Numbered from the stretch's first letter, positions 12,301 through 24,180 are shown. The stretch is 64,000 nucleotides of DNA from Isoetes taiwanensis (GCA_021234155.1 JAJEKV010000012.1:9886448-9950447), one strand, 5' to 3'. A program made the numbers and translations. The notes: generated by a model from the letters alone, not told the origin.

Positions 12301-14560
12301 GAAATTGTATTCAAATAAAAATTCTTAAAGAAAGGCATTACATTGTTTTATTATTGGCCAATCATATCTATCCATTCTACACAATTTTAGGATCGATCTA
12401 TGCCAACTCCAACATAACATGACTTGATATGACACATGATAAGTTATGGTACTTTAAGCTAGGCATTAGAGATACTCATGGAACGCCAATGTAAAAACAA
12501 TCCTTTTTAAGATAAGATACCATACGAAGATGCGTCAAAGGACTCATTCTCATCAAGCCCCATAATACTTTGTATCATTCAAATTGTGATTGATCAAATA
12601 ATTTATTGCAGTTATCCTATTTGCTTCCGGTGATTCAATGCACGCCATAACAAAGGTAAAATGGGAAGTAAGAATTGCAAGTTATCAATTTGAACCGACT
12701 TCCAGTCATATTTTGTTTATTAGATTTATGCCACATTGCGCTACTCCACAGAAGCAAAAATAAAAAAGAATCCCATTAAAGATACCTATCCAAAGATGAA
12801 TCCAGTCTATTATTTGCAGTCGAGGATAAAGCATTTCAATTTGTCTCCAGTCACATTTTGTTCTATTCGATTTATACAACATCATGCTACTCTAGAGAAG
12901 CAATAAAAAAAAAAAGCAAAAGAAGGCCATGAAAGATACCTATTGGAAGATAAATTCAATCTAAATGCTAAAGAGGAAGCATTGTTTTGTTCAACATTTG
13001 TTTGCTAGGCATTTCTATGTATCATCCCCATGTGGTTCAAACTAAACTAGAGGCCCGTCTCAACATGTACTAGATTTGCCAAGACCACTATCTTGGTATT
13101 CTAAAGTGCAAAATCCCCAACATTTTGACATCAACAACCTATTATTCATAATGAAAGGTAAACACATGTACACCCTTGCTAAACTCCACACACCATATCA
13201 ATGTTGAGTTATATGTGAAATCTTACCCATAGGTAGATATATCTCTCACGTATAGGACAAACAAATTAAACAAACACTTCTCTTCGTATTTATACATCCT
13301 TGCCTACTAACATGTTGTAGCTAAGGGCGAATATTATAGGGCTCTCCAAAATATGTTTTCCTTGCTACTATTATTATGTAACATAAAAACCAATAAGTAG
13401 AAATCTTTCATTCCTACTAATAGCAACATCTCTTAAGGATAAATGATCTACAAGCAACTTTTGTTATATGTTCAATAACCACAAACTAAGTTACTATTAG
13501 CTATAAACAATCAACACAAACAACTATACGTTGAAAAACCCACAAACAAGCCTACATTACGAGACCACATTCTCAAGATGAAGCTTCATTCCACAAATTC
13601 AAAGTTACACCCATTCCCTTCATGCTCTCATGAACATTTGCGCCAAGCATGAAGTACACCAATCTTTAAATGATATAAGCCAAAATCATCTTCCTTCTCT
13701 CATTTTCGTTCTTTCGATTTTTAATAACGTGTTTACAACATGGCTACCTACATAATCATATTTATGCCCGGCAAATGGAGCAAGAACCCTAGGAATGCTT
13801 GCATTATAACACTTCGAATAGCTATATCATGATGCAGAGGAGACCATTGAAGTCTTCTTTTCTGAGCAGGATTCTGTGCAGAATTAACCGGATGGTTTGG
13901 AGCAGATAATAGATGTATGCATTCAATAAAAGCATCTATAGGCTAAGCAGGTGCAGATAACTTATTAGTCTTCTCATATTCAAATTTGGTAATCGCGCAT
14001 GGGGACTATAGTACAATTTCCAATTGCAAAAAAAATGGAGGTTGTGCATGTTGGCTGGAATGATGGCAGACGCGTGGTTAAGGCAGCATCCATGGCAAAT
14101 GTTTAGGATGAAATTGCATTTCTGATTCCAAACTTGATATGGCAGGGAACTGGCAAGGAAAATCCTCATGCAACATCTGATCTGTAATGCTTGAAGATGA
14201 AATGCTCTATTGAGATTCCGGTGAGCATTCATTTATTTTTTACAATAACTTGACATTGAGTAGTAATGTCTTATGATTGTGTCCTCGCCGCATTTCATGT
14301 TTCTGTTCTCACTCTCATAATTATAACTACATGGGATGTGTCTCTCTAGAAAGCCATTAATGGTGATATACAAGTCTTCTTATCACAAAATCAAGGCTGG
14401 ATCATATCCACTTGCACGTCCCAAGTGGATCAAATGGTCATTTTCATCCTCGAGTTAACCTTATTGCATCTTAACCTTATGCTTTGTTCATTAAAATAAT
14501 TTTGACTATCTAAACATATATAAACATTATAGGAAGATTCTATTCTTTTATTCCCGTCTC
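9320..14560. other. Long gene-free, repeat-derived stretch
   Basis: Three imperfect tandem units of about 150 bp lie at 10017-10470, each with TTTCTACTC, AACTGCTG/CACTGCTG and TAGGCAGTG. Two units lie at 11326-11560 (TCCTCACATGCAG...CAAAGAGC). Two more of about 150 bp lie at 12686-12985 (AAAGATACCTAT, CACATTTTG). At 13761-13774 the words TTTATGCCCGGCAA match the left arm of the Helitron hairpin at 19186-19200, suggesting a truncated copy. No gene. Confidence 0.45.
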
Positions 14561-14894
14561 TTTGAACGACAGTTGGCAATTGCAGGTGATTCTGATTCCG
14601 TTTCTAACCTTGCGTGGCTAAATCTGATGATGAATATCTTGGGATCTGAAACCTTGCTTGCCTTCGAAGGCAAGTATGATAATAGTTGCTTTCCTTCTCC
14701 TTTTCTTTTCTATTCATTTTTAGTATAAGTTGGATCTTGCTGCGGCTTTGCCATGCCAGCCTTCGAATTGAGCTCTATACTCTGGCGATGGCGTCATCTT
14801 CGGAATCGCGCTCAACTAGAAATCGATGGCTGGAGGTGCCCATAAAATTATATGGCAAGCTGTATTTTTTAAGTGATCGCTAATTTTTAACTCC

Positions 14895-15085
14895 GATGGA
14901 AATTTGCTGCTTCAGGGCAAGGATGGAAGCTCTGGCACAGCAAACAGTGGAGTGATAGACTTAGAGCTGCTTGAAAATGGCAACTTCATGCTTAAATACG
15001 GCGATGGAGGGGGTATAGATTGGCAAAGCTTTGATCATCCTATAGATACTCCGGTAGAAGGGGTGTTAAAGTACGATTGCCACCG
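14895..15085 (+). pseudogene. G-type lectin S-receptor-like kinase fragment
   Basis: One open stretch encodes LELLENGNFMLKYGDG followed shortly by WQSFDHPIDT. This is the signature of the bulb-lectin domain of plant S-domain receptor kinases, where it is typically L-D-x-G-N-L-V-L...W-Q-S-F-D-x-P-T-D-T. Full proteins run to about 800 residues with S-locus, PAN, membrane and kinase domains, none of which appear nearby. An ORF just upstream (14686-14883) begins with a Leu/Phe/Ser-rich signal-like segment but ends in a stop before the lectin piece. This is a gene remnant or a captured fragment. Family assignment is secure from the motif; any function of this piece is not. Confidence 0.65.
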
Positions 15086-15109
15086 ACCTTGCTATTCCTT
15101 CTAAGGCCT

Positions 15110-16230
15110 CTGTCCATTTAAAACCCCCAGAAACATAGAAACCCAGCACTAACCTACTCATACACTCTTCCAAGGATATATTGTGCCTCGTGCAATCACA
15201 AACAAATACCAGCTAATCAAACCAATCCGGCTCCTTCAATGATTAGCAACCTCCTTTAACACGAAATAGAATTCCTGCAGATATATCTCGGCTCAAAACA
15301 TGATCTACAACCCCCGATTTGCTCTACAATTGTCTCCTTTGCTGCTGCTCCAAATCGGCTATGCCCAATTCTATCTGTCACAAAGCCTTCTCATCTCTTG
15401 GTCCGAATCCTTCTAAAACAGTCGGGAGCTTCACAAGCCTCTATTCACGCATCTGCAATGCAAACCTTGCGAGCTTTTTGCGAGTCATGCAAATCTGCCT
15501 GCCTTCGACCGTCTTCGACTTTCTGTCACAGTTGCCCACCAATAAAAAGTGCTTTTCCCAGTGTCTTTTTTTGGCGTCATTTCTTGGCCTCATTGTGCCT
15601 ATTGTGGATATGGCTGGCATTACTAATCCAACAAGAAATGCTCTGGCTAGTTCTTAGTAGGAGCAATCCAGTCGGTTATATCCATCAATCCATTTAGCAT
15701 GCTACTACATATAATTATGCAATATAGGACATTGGTCTACAGTTCTTTTTATTATTGAAATGTGCAAATTTTGAGGGGCCTAAGAATGCTACCATAAATA
15801 TGGACAGTGAGCAAACATGATGATATACTTACATCTGTATACCATTAGTCGAATATGACCACATCCCTATTAATAAAAAAATTTGCAGTTGAATGAAGGA
15901 CTATCAGTAAAATATAAAAGAAAAGAAAAAGGGTGAAATGTGCAGGGTGCTTAAAACGTGTTTGTGTTCATAGGTGATGCTCATCAACTACAATGGCCTA
16001 TTTGAGGAGATCATGCTCAAAGAAAACCCATGTCCTCATGGGCACAAAAACACGAGGCAACAACACGAGTTCAGGTCCCCCAATTCTCAAATTCATACCC
16101 CATGTAAATCCGACGCACAAATCCAAAGAAATGTAACTCTCACACAAATTCTTCCTTATTAAGTCGAGCATTTCAAGAACATCTTTCGCAGCATTCCAAA
16201 CATATATGAATCCACCATTGCAGGAGTAAG
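15110..16230. other. Intergenic, no supported gene
   Basis: Contains a somewhat GC-richer block at about 15240-15660 with open frames on the plus strand (112 and 99 codons) that are Ser/Cys/Leu-rich and match nothing I know. Otherwise AT-rich. Confidence 0.35.
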
Positions 16231-16236
16231 TCAGAG

Positions 16237-16284
16237 AGAGAAATGTTCGCGGCGGCCTTGGCCGCCGCGATAAATTTCTTGTAT
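16237..16284 (-). repeat. 48-bp GC-hairpin micro-element, copy 2
   Basis: Exact reverse complement of 2353-2400, and the matching block continues for all 48 bp. Flanks differ (TCAGAG and ACTTTA here). This supports independent insertion of a tiny foldback element rather than a larger duplicated block. Confidence 0.65.
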
Positions 16285-17328
16285 ACTTTAAAGCCATTAA
16301 AGCTCCCTTAACAATTAAATTTGTAACAGAAATGGTTGGTTTTGTTATCAAATTTGAGATCAAAGTGTTTATAGAGAAGTGTTATTTTGCTTTGTTAATT
16401 CCGTGGACTAATGATAGTTATGATAATTATTAAGAATGATAGTTATTAGGACAATTTATTTATTGCCACATTGCAACAATTTGAATACAATCATAAATTA
16501 CCACGTATCATAAGCTTTATCCATTGACAGCCACACCATGTTTTGAACATGTTTCGTGAAACAACACGACGGTCATATGGGTTCAAATGTTGTTCATGTT
16601 GGACATCGGGTCCTTTCCAACGATAAGATGTAGGTTGATACAAAAGGGTTAGGACTATAAATTAGGAATTCGCATTTAAAAGAGTTGATTCATAAGTTCA
16701 TGCACTTTCTTTTTGTGCTAAAGCTCGATTGTTGGTGTAAGTGCCCAAGTTAATAATCACCCATATTCCAAAGAAACCTACTAAATTAACCTAATGAAAT
16801 AATCTCTCATATTCCTTACTTCTACGCTTAATCCAATAAGAATTTTCAATGTAGACATTATACATTTGGACAAGCCACTATAACTACATATTACACCTTC
16901 CAAATTTCATAGAGGGAAAAAACTATCGCATCTGTGCATTCCATTCCTTCACCTATTGCCATTCAAATAGAATAGACTCAATTTGCTCATAATCATTGGC
17001 ATCTACTCAATCAAAATAAACTCATTGAGTAATCCTAATTACCACTTCTACCCTCTAAATCAGACATTACTTATACTTGACACAATCCAAATTACAGTTA
17101 TTGTTGCTTTCACATTGCAATACAAATTTCTATACGTTGCTAAAGCCTACCGATGCCTCACAATAAAATCATGTCGATAGAACTATCTCATAAACAAAAA
17201 CAATGCACTATAAAATTTCCACAATCCAACATGTGAGACCAAATCCATAACTTTTTGCACAATGGTTCTTTATCCTTAATGAATCTAAGCAACAGATAAA
17301 ACAACCATCTCTTCAAATTGCTACTAAA

Positions 17329-17356
17329 GCCCGGCAACGCCGGGCACCATAACTAG
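17329..17356 (+). mobile_element. Helitron 3' terminus
   Basis: A 7-bp perfect hairpin (GCCCGGC, AAC, GCCGGGC) is followed by seven bases and then CTAG, with a T immediately downstream. This matches the hairpin-plus-CTRR end of plant Helitrons, which insert between A and T. The AT-rich, non-coding DNA upstream (about 16.3-17.3 kb) is probably the body of a non-autonomous element. I could not fix its 5' TC end, and no Rep/helicase coding is present. Confidence 0.65.
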
Positions 17357-17699
17357 TTGTAAATAAATTGCAAATATTCTTTGTACACATTGTCAGTATT
17401 CTTTGTATTCTTCGTAATAATCAACTTGATTATGAAGATGATTTGAGTTGTCTTATTGTAGTTCTATATATGGAATCCAATTGTTATTTCTCAACACTTA
17501 ATATTCGCTCCTCGATGCATGCAGGATACTAATGGAGCAAGCTTGAAACTATGAACTTTGACCATTTAAACAACTCATAACTTCCACAGGTGAGTTCCTT
17601 CCCAAGACTATCTTTTCAAGTTCATGTCTACAATTATCAATTTCGTTGTCTTCACCACTGCTCCTTATCCATTAGATCAATGATTAAATTCTCTATTAT

Positions 17700-18200
17700 A
17701 TGAATTTGTATTTGGCCTCCAAGCACTTAGAGAAATCCACGACGGTTGGTTGTGCTTACCATGTTTGCATCTATCCTTCAAGAGCACATGAAATGCTATT
17801 CATGCACTTCAGAGCTACCCTTCACGACTACACCAAAAAAAGTCAATGGCTGGAGACTTAGGAACAGCAAACAGATGCTGCTTCATTGCTTCAAAAATGT
17901 CCATACTCAATTTTTGCTAGAGGCTTCAGATTTTTTCTAAGACCTGGATCTCATGCGCTCTATGTCTGCATGTTTACAGTTTTGAATTTTGTTGACTTTG
18001 CCAGTCCCATAATTATAATTAGCTTCACTATGGACTTCCTAATTCTGAGAATAAACTCTGCTCAGGTGATGCAACACATTGGTGATACAGAAGAAGTAAT
18101 ATAATATGGCCCCAGTTTGTAGCATGAAAACTGAGTTCAGATTTTTTTCTCTTACAACGCCTTCCTATATAGCAGCACATTTGGGACCATAAGACTTGGT
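17700..18200. repeat. Mosaic of repeats shared with 5070-5115 and 1-50
   Basis: 17720-17765 matches 5072-5115. 18125-18175 (CTGAGTTCAG, CTCTTACAAC, CTTCCTAT) matches 5-52. Between them is an open frame at 17746-17940 that I do not recognise. Confidence 0.4.
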
Positions 18201-19190
18201 TGTAAGTCTTCTTACAATATTCAAGGTGCATTTGATTAAAGATGCCTGACATTATTGTTTTAGTGTGCAGCTTGCACAATATTTGTACGCAATATGAGGA
18301 TCTGAAGATTCTTCCATGGCAAAGAGGCATATAGGCCCAAGATGTGTCAGCATTTCAACATTTCTGTTTATCTCCTATGCTTTAAGAAATATATGAATTT
18401 CTGGAATTTCAATGTGTCCAATCTAGATGAGCTATTGGTACCTCATTTGGTGGAATCAACTATCAAATTGTTGTGCTGGAGTTTTCTATAGCATGTTCAC
18501 ACAGATTAAATAGAGGCATAAATAAAATGTTTTTATAAAAACCACAACATAAAAACGCCATCCAATGCCTACATGTCATCTCTAACATAGGACATCAACA
18601 AAGTCACCTTGAAAGCCCACGACGAACATAAATGAAGCCTGCTTTTGTTCACATTTTCTCAAAAATCTTTGCCTTCTCACAATTTGCCTCATATACACAT
18701 TCCCCCTAACATATCTTTGGCTTACCACAATTTGCCTCATATGTGTAGCTTCATTATATTCCAAGTACATTTGGCAGTGAATTCACCTAAAACACATTAA
18801 ATTGTGGTATGTAGCATGAATAGATATTAAAACAAAATAGACCAACTTTGACACAAATGTCTTGACATTCGTATATTATTATGGTTGTCACAAGGCCCAT
18901 GTTAGAGCATTTTCTTACATGGACATTTTGTCAACACAAAATGCCGTATCCTAAAATATGTCCAAAAATGTGGGACTATCCTAAAGTTAATGCACCTATT
19001 CTCATTTGTAAGATTAGAAAATTGATTTTATTATCCTATAATCCACTCCCATAATCATATGGCTCAAACTAAAAGTTATGAAATCAATAGCACACCTAGA
19101 GGAAGAAGCAACTAATTATTCAAATGCAACAAGAGGCAACATAATTTACAAAGCAACTAAGTTCAATTCTTATAATAGAACCGTATTTAT

Positions 19191-19218
19191 GCCCGGCAAC
19201 GCCAGGCACCCGTTACTA
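19191..19218 (+). mobile_element. Helitron 3' terminus, second copy
   Basis: GCCCGGCAACGCCAGGC forms the same hairpin as at 17329 with one mismatch. It is followed by eight bases and CTAG, then T. Same orientation, 1.86 kb downstream. The upstream 18.5-19.19 kb is AT-rich with no coding. Likely another non-autonomous family member. Confidence 0.6.
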
Positions 19219-19352
19219 GTTTTTATATAACTCTAGTTTTTATATAGCTCTCAAGTAACGTAACAGACGCAACGAGTTGGGCAAACTACTACATTAACAA
19301 AGTTTGACAAAGTTAAAGCAAGTATTCATCACACAATATAAACCTGAATGCT

Positions 19353-19422
19353 AACATCTTAACTAATGCTGAATGAGCATATGCAGAACATCTTAACTAA
19401 TGCTGAATGAGCATATGCAGCA
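19353..19422 (+). repeat. 35-bp tandem duplication
   Basis: Two adjacent copies of AACATCTTAACTAATGCTGA... ending in GCATATGCAG. Each contains a small inverted pair (ATGCT...AGCAT). Confidence 0.7.
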
Positions 19423-19800
19423 TGCTTCCAATGACCTGCTTTGTTACTAATTTCCATGCCATGGCGCCACATTTATCTAAGCATTACCTAAAATAATTTT
19501 GGCAGTATCACTTAAGCCACGACGATGGTTTTAATATAAGTTTTGGACGCAATCAACTCGGAACCCATTGATTCGTTAGCATCTTATTTTATTTTTATTT
19601 TTTTTTCCTCTTTCGATTTTAGAACTTAGAAGGTTTCCAATTTAGGGAGTGACACAATTCAGGCTGCAATAATTCTTGCCGACTAAAATATTAGACAAAT
19701 CAATACAGTGGGAAATACCAATTAAAAAAAAGAAAAACCTTTGGTTCACTATTTTCTATCATCCAGCTTGCAGCCTGACAGTACAACAGTAACAGATTAA

Positions 19801-20012
19801 AGCCACAGCCCGATTGTAAACAGCTTTTGAAACAGAACGGATATGCCATAGATAGATCTTAGAAAGCTTTGCGTAGGAGCAGCAGGACTAAGTTCTTGAG
19901 GAACTAAAGCCGTAGCCCAATTGTACAAATTTTGAAACCGAACCCTTATGCTATAGATAGATTTTTAAAGCTTTGCGCAGAGGTAGGAATACTAAATTCG
20001 GACGAATTCTTC
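19801..20012 (-). repeat. Tandem duplication of the BAHD gene's 3' end
   Basis: About 19801-19907 and 19908-20012 are two diverged copies of one unit. Shared words include AGCC..AGCCC.ATTGTA, ATAGATAGAT and AAAGCTTTGCG. The unit nearer the gene contains its last codons and stop; the distal copy carries a degenerate version. The duplication therefore happened within or after the terminal exon. It lies in the likely 3' UTR and may supply alternative 3' ends. Confidence 0.6.
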
Positions 20013-21571
20013 GAATTCAGACATCTGAGAAGGCTCAAGAGCTAAATAAGCATTAAGCCCATCTTCTGTGCCATTGGAAAGAAGCAGAACAAATTCTACT
20101 CTGTCATTCACCACAGGACCTGCATAGATTGGCCTGCCCCAACCAAAATCAAGCTCCTGGAATGGAATTCTCCACCAAGCAGAAACAAAAATCCCTCCTG
20201 GAATGTTAGGAATACCTCTGTAAACCTGGCCATGGTCGATTGAAGACCTAATATATTCATCACTCACAGTAGCTATGGCTTCTTGAACTTTTTGGATGCA
20301 GAAAGAATAGGGCTTCTGGATTATTTCTCCTGCTGGAATAGATACCACAGAGGCACATATAACACCATTTGCTGCAAAACCCAAAGGCAATGGAGGATTA
20401 ATTTTTTTGCGCATATCTACTGCAAAGAAGAGCTTGGATGGCACATCTGGATCGTGAAAAACTGCCTTTGTTCTTGCCTGCCATATATGCGCTATTATGG
20501 CCTCAAATGTAGAACATTTTGAAACTGTTCCATCCTCAGTTGCCCTTTTCTTCAGAACTTCCAAATCTTCTTTACTAAAACTAAATGTTTTGAAAACATG
20601 CCTCGTTGGTGCTGCTGTAACTTCAAACTCTGTATTTGCTACGTCGCTTGTCGTAAATGACGTGCTCACGGCTAGATCTGAAAGCTTGATGTATTCTTTG
20701 TGATCATATGTTATCTGTGGTGGATCCCTTGCTCTTAGCATTGTTCTGTCTGGATTTGGCGTGACTTTTATTCCTTCTCCTCTTGCAATTGAACAGAAAT
20801 TTTGAAACAACTCCAATGCTGCTATCCCATCAAGAACTCCATGGCTCATATAAGATCCAAGACAAAAGCCTCCACATTTAAACCTAGTTACCTGTATACC
20901 ATAAACATTTCTTAAATCTTTGGCTTCTAATGAGAAACATGCTTTCTCTTATTATCATTACTAAAGAACGAAAAAATGACGGCAAGAGAGCTCCTGCAGA
21001 TTCCGCATTTTACCTAATCGGTAAAGATTTTCAAATTTCATGCTAGATCAAGGTGATAAATGCAAGAATGCTTGTATTTCAAAACAACAAAGTGCCAAAA
21101 ATAAACATTTAACTCTGCACTCACCTGAAAGGTCATAAGAGGAATGTCTGATAGGGCTTTAGCTTCTGGAACTAAAATGAGATTCCGAAACAGAGGATTA
21201 GGGGCGGCAACATCGCCAAGATCCGCCATAGCCAGATCTGTGCTTGCCCCTGCATACAAAACTCCGGCGCCATTGCAGTCCAGCTCCAGTCTACCCTGTT
21301 CAAGATTCAGTTGAAGCCGGCCAGCCATAAAATAATATGGGCCAAGAAGCTGGATTAAGGCGTCCTTAAGGATCTGCACCACGTCGGAGCTAGATTTGTG
21401 AGGATTTGCAGGGTAGAAGTACACTGTTTCGACGTAGTAAACAAGAACTTGATCGATATTTGAAAGAAAGATTGTGCTGGGCTCTGGATGGTCCGGAGGT
21501 TGCAAAATGACAGGGGTTTCGAGATGCACCGGAAGCTCCAGAAGGGCGGAAGTAGGCCCTTCGGATCCCAT
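19992..21571 (-). CDS. BAHD acyltransferase (HHT/ASFT-like)
   Basis: Two exons are inferred: exon 1 at 21571-21125 and exon 2 at 20891-19992. They flank a 233-bp intron with donor CAG|GTGAGT and acceptor TATACAG|G, in phase 0 just after a Gln, the position common in plant BAHD genes. The product is 448 residues, the normal family length. The catalytic HXXXD is HGVLD at 166-170, with its His acting as general base. The structural DFGWG is at 397-401. The segment FLSNIDQ near residue 40 and the overall pattern resemble omega-hydroxy-acid or fatty-alcohol hydroxycinnamoyl transferases (suberin/cutin feruloylation), but BAHD substrates cannot be assigned from sequence alone. Such enzymes are cytosolic and use acyl-CoA donors. 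The start chosen is the Met before GSEGPTS; the frame stays open upstream but that stretch is minisatellite. No stop or frameshift is seen. Confidence 0.9.
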
Positions 21572-21574
21572 CGC

Positions 21575-21850
21575 CGGAACAAGATTGAATCCCGGATTGA
21601 AAGAACAGATTAAGTAGTTTACAGGATCAAAAAAACAGATTGAATCGCCGAAACAAGATTGAATCCCTGATTGAAAGAACAGATTAAATAGTTTAAGGGA
21701 TAAAAAAGCAGATTGAAAAAACAGATTGAATCGCTGGTTGAATCGCCGAAACAAGATTGAACCCCTGAACAGAATAAATATTTTACAAGATCAAGAGAGC
21801 AGATTGGAAAAACAGATTGAGTCGCTGGTTGAATCGCCGGAGCAGATTGA
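21575..21850 (-). repeat. Minisatellite in BAHD 5' UTR/promoter
   Basis: Three to four imperfect units built from GATTGAATCGCC, AACAAGATTGAA and AACAGATTAA.TA words lie immediately upstream of the BAHD start codon. In the minus orientation the frame stays open through much of it, extending the ORF by 61 codons upstream of the chosen Met. That extension is Phe-rich repeat sequence unlike any BAHD N-terminus. Confidence 0.65.
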
Positions 21851-22059
21851 AAGGAAAGCGAGCTCTGGCGCTTCGGATTTATGAAAAAAATGAATGAAGA
21901 ATTCTGCAGGCTTTAAGGCCGCCTACTCGCCACCTGACATTTCTTAACATTCTGCCACGTGGTGTCATCGTATCCTTTGACTGCATACGGAGATCGACGG
22001 TTCACAACACGAAGGAAATAAACCATTAGCCAATTATATAAATATTTTTTTATTATTTT

Positions 22060-22300
22060 TTATCGCCATGCAAAATTGCAGGTTTAACCAACTCGGCTAT
22101 CATAATACTTAACCCAAAACCAAGATTAAAAGCCTGAAGAAACAAGCATAAGTAATTTTTTTTTACATCACACCACATTACCCAACATCTTATGTGTTGC
22201 TTCACCTGATTCCAAGCAAAACTAAAAGCTTGGAAAACAAGAAGCAGCAATTTTTACGTCACATTGGCAACATCATATGTGCTGCCTCATTAATATGGTT
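22060..22300. repeat. Repeat family R1, two partial units
   Basis: Units with AAGCCTGAAGAAACAAGCA / AAGCTTGGAAAACAAGAAGCA followed by a short ACATC..A..ACA..TT..CAACATC stretch lie at about 22125-22190 and 22225-22290. Related sequence recurs at 22540-22720 and 45240-45440. Non-coding. Confidence 0.45.
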
Positions 22301-22459
22301 GCAAACGTAAAAACAGGGTAGGCGCAATTCTGCCATGTCCACTAGTCATGCGCTGACACGTGGCACGTCTTCTTTAAAAGAATGTTGGATGCTTTTTTTT
22401 TAAACGGAGGGTGGAGTTTTTATTGTGCATTCTGGTGTTACACACCTATTTTCACGTTT

Positions 22460-22537
22460 CAAGAAACATCCCGGTGCTTAAATTCCGGGGTGGCGTCGCC
22501 ACCCTGGAATTTAAGCCCCGTTGTGTTTCTTGTATAC
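22460..22537. repeat. Foldback micro-element with long hairpin
   Basis: Outer ends CAAGAAAC...GTTTCTTG enclose near-perfect inner arms (GCTTAAATTCCGGGGTGGCG, TC, then the complement with one mismatch). The outer end plus TATAC matches the end of the 48-bp hairpin elements at 2353 and 16284 (ATACAAGAAA). All three may belong to one family with conserved tips and variable stems. Confidence 0.55.
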
Positions 22538-22539
22538 AA

Positions 22540-22725
22540 GATTAAAAGCTTGAAGAAGAAGAAAAAGCGACACCATATTGGCAACATCTTATTGGACATA
22601 TGATGCCTACAACGCACACACTACACAACATTTTGCCCCCAATCACTTTACATTACATGCATTATGAGTGGCTTGAGTGCATTATGAGTGGCTTGAACTG
22701 GAGACCTATCTGTCAACAAATATTA
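22540..22725 (+). repeat. Repeat family R1, longer copy
   Basis: Matches 45250-45440 over AAAAGCTTGAAGAA.AAGAA, TTATTGGACATATGATG, TTTACATT...ATGCATTA and GTCA.CAAAT. It contains a local doubling of GTGCATTATGAGTGGCTTGA (22657-22697). No coding. Confidence 0.55.
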
Positions 22726-23269
22726 GTCATGGTTGTGCTAGCTATCATTATATATGGAAAGTAGTCATATGGAGATGGGTCATTAATCATGGCTTTATAC
22801 CTTTAGAGCCCGAGGTCTAAAAAAGTCTTGCCTTTCTTAGGCACTTAATGAATGAACGAATTGCAATTCGTAAATAACGTGGCGGGGAAAGGGGGGGAGG
22901 AGGCATTTTTTCCCTCCTAAATCATGTTTTTGTTTCGTCCGTGGAAACTTTAGTTGTTGGCGGAGCTTAAGCGACGCAAGGTACAGTACATTTTGATTAC
23001 AATACATGTACACAGTTTTGTACAAGAGTTTATACGCATATAGAGTAACGTGACAGAGATCCGGCAGATTCAGAAGATCACAAATCTTTGCTCAAATCCA
23101 CAATTGCCCAAAAGCCCTAAATGGCCTGATACATGCAAATCCAGGCCTTTTACTATTAGAATAACCTGCCGGAAACCAGTCAGAAACAATAAGGCCTTAC
23201 CTTTGGATTCGATGTTGAAATCCTTCTGGAAGCATGGGTACGGAGCGTTTTGAAGTAACCCCTATTGCT

Positions 23270-23620
23270 AGCTTCTAAGCCTTCCGCAACTGCAATAATT
23301 TGGGCATCTTTAGTGTCTCCCAGCTTTCAAAACCCAGACCAAGTGTCTTTCAGCTTCCAAAAACCACACAAAAAGGACTGTATGCTCTGCTTTTCCTTCC
23401 AACCAATCTAAACAACGCATCACCTTTTTTGCTGCCCTTAAACAAAGGAACTCCCGAGATCCTTTCTGGTGATGTCTCCCAATATAAAAACAAAGGATAA
23501 GCTAAAGGTCGCACAGAAAATATTTTGTACACCCCTTGCTTCTGACAAGCAACAAGACAGTAACAAAGCAAACCGTTTTCGTCCGCCATAGCGTCCCCAA
23601 CTGCAACAAAGAAACAAGAA
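23270..23620 (-). pseudogene. Possible exon of an unrecognised gene
   Basis: On the minus strand a TTTGTTGCAG acceptor-like site precedes ATGGCGGACGAAAAC (start near 23592). An open frame of about 80 codons follows, with ordinary amino-acid composition (MADENGLLCYCLVACQKQG...), ending at a stop near 23350. Beyond that stop another frame stays open for about 40 codons (DAQIIAVAEGLEASNRG). The pattern suggests a decayed or intron-containing gene. I recognise no family. GC content is higher than the flanks. Confidence 0.25.
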
Positions 23621-23984
23621 AGGTTAGAATTGAACAAGGATGAAGAAAGCACAGTTAAATCGAGGAAAAAAAAAACTAAAAACTAACCTCAAGAACCTTC
23701 AAGAACAACGACAAATCTTCTATCTTCTCGCAGATCTTCAAGAACTCTCCAAAACACTTGCAGGTAGCTCCAAAACCGGCAAAAAGGACATCAAAAGGAA
23801 GTTAAAGCCAAGAAGGCACAAAGAAGCAACCTGCGAGGCAAATGCCGCATCAGCACCTCAGAAAAATGTCCTCCCCGTGCCAGAGTTGTGCCATAGCCGA
23901 AACCTCGAGAAAAACTTCACACACGCGTGCAATAAACTTTTTGCCACGTCAGCGCCAAGAATAATCTATATTTATAACATGCTC

Positions 23985-24180
23985 CATGGCCATCATATGA
24001 ATTGTGAGAGCTATTTTGTTGTACGTGGTTTGTTCTTTTCTACCTTTCTATAACTATATTCCTACTATACTAACAACTAGTTTTATATTATTTGTGTTTC
24101 TTTAACATTTTGGATTTGGAACGATCTGCAAAATGATAGTTGTATCTAATAATTGGCAATAGATAAATGTCTCCACCATA
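23985..24180 (+). repeat. Dispersed repeat shared with 46775-46975
   Basis: Matches over CATGC.CCATG, GTTTGTTCTTTTCTAC/ATTTGTTCTTTCCTAC, TTGTGTTTCTTTA and ATTGGCAAT...ATAAATGTCTC. Diverged, non-coding. Confidence 0.5.
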
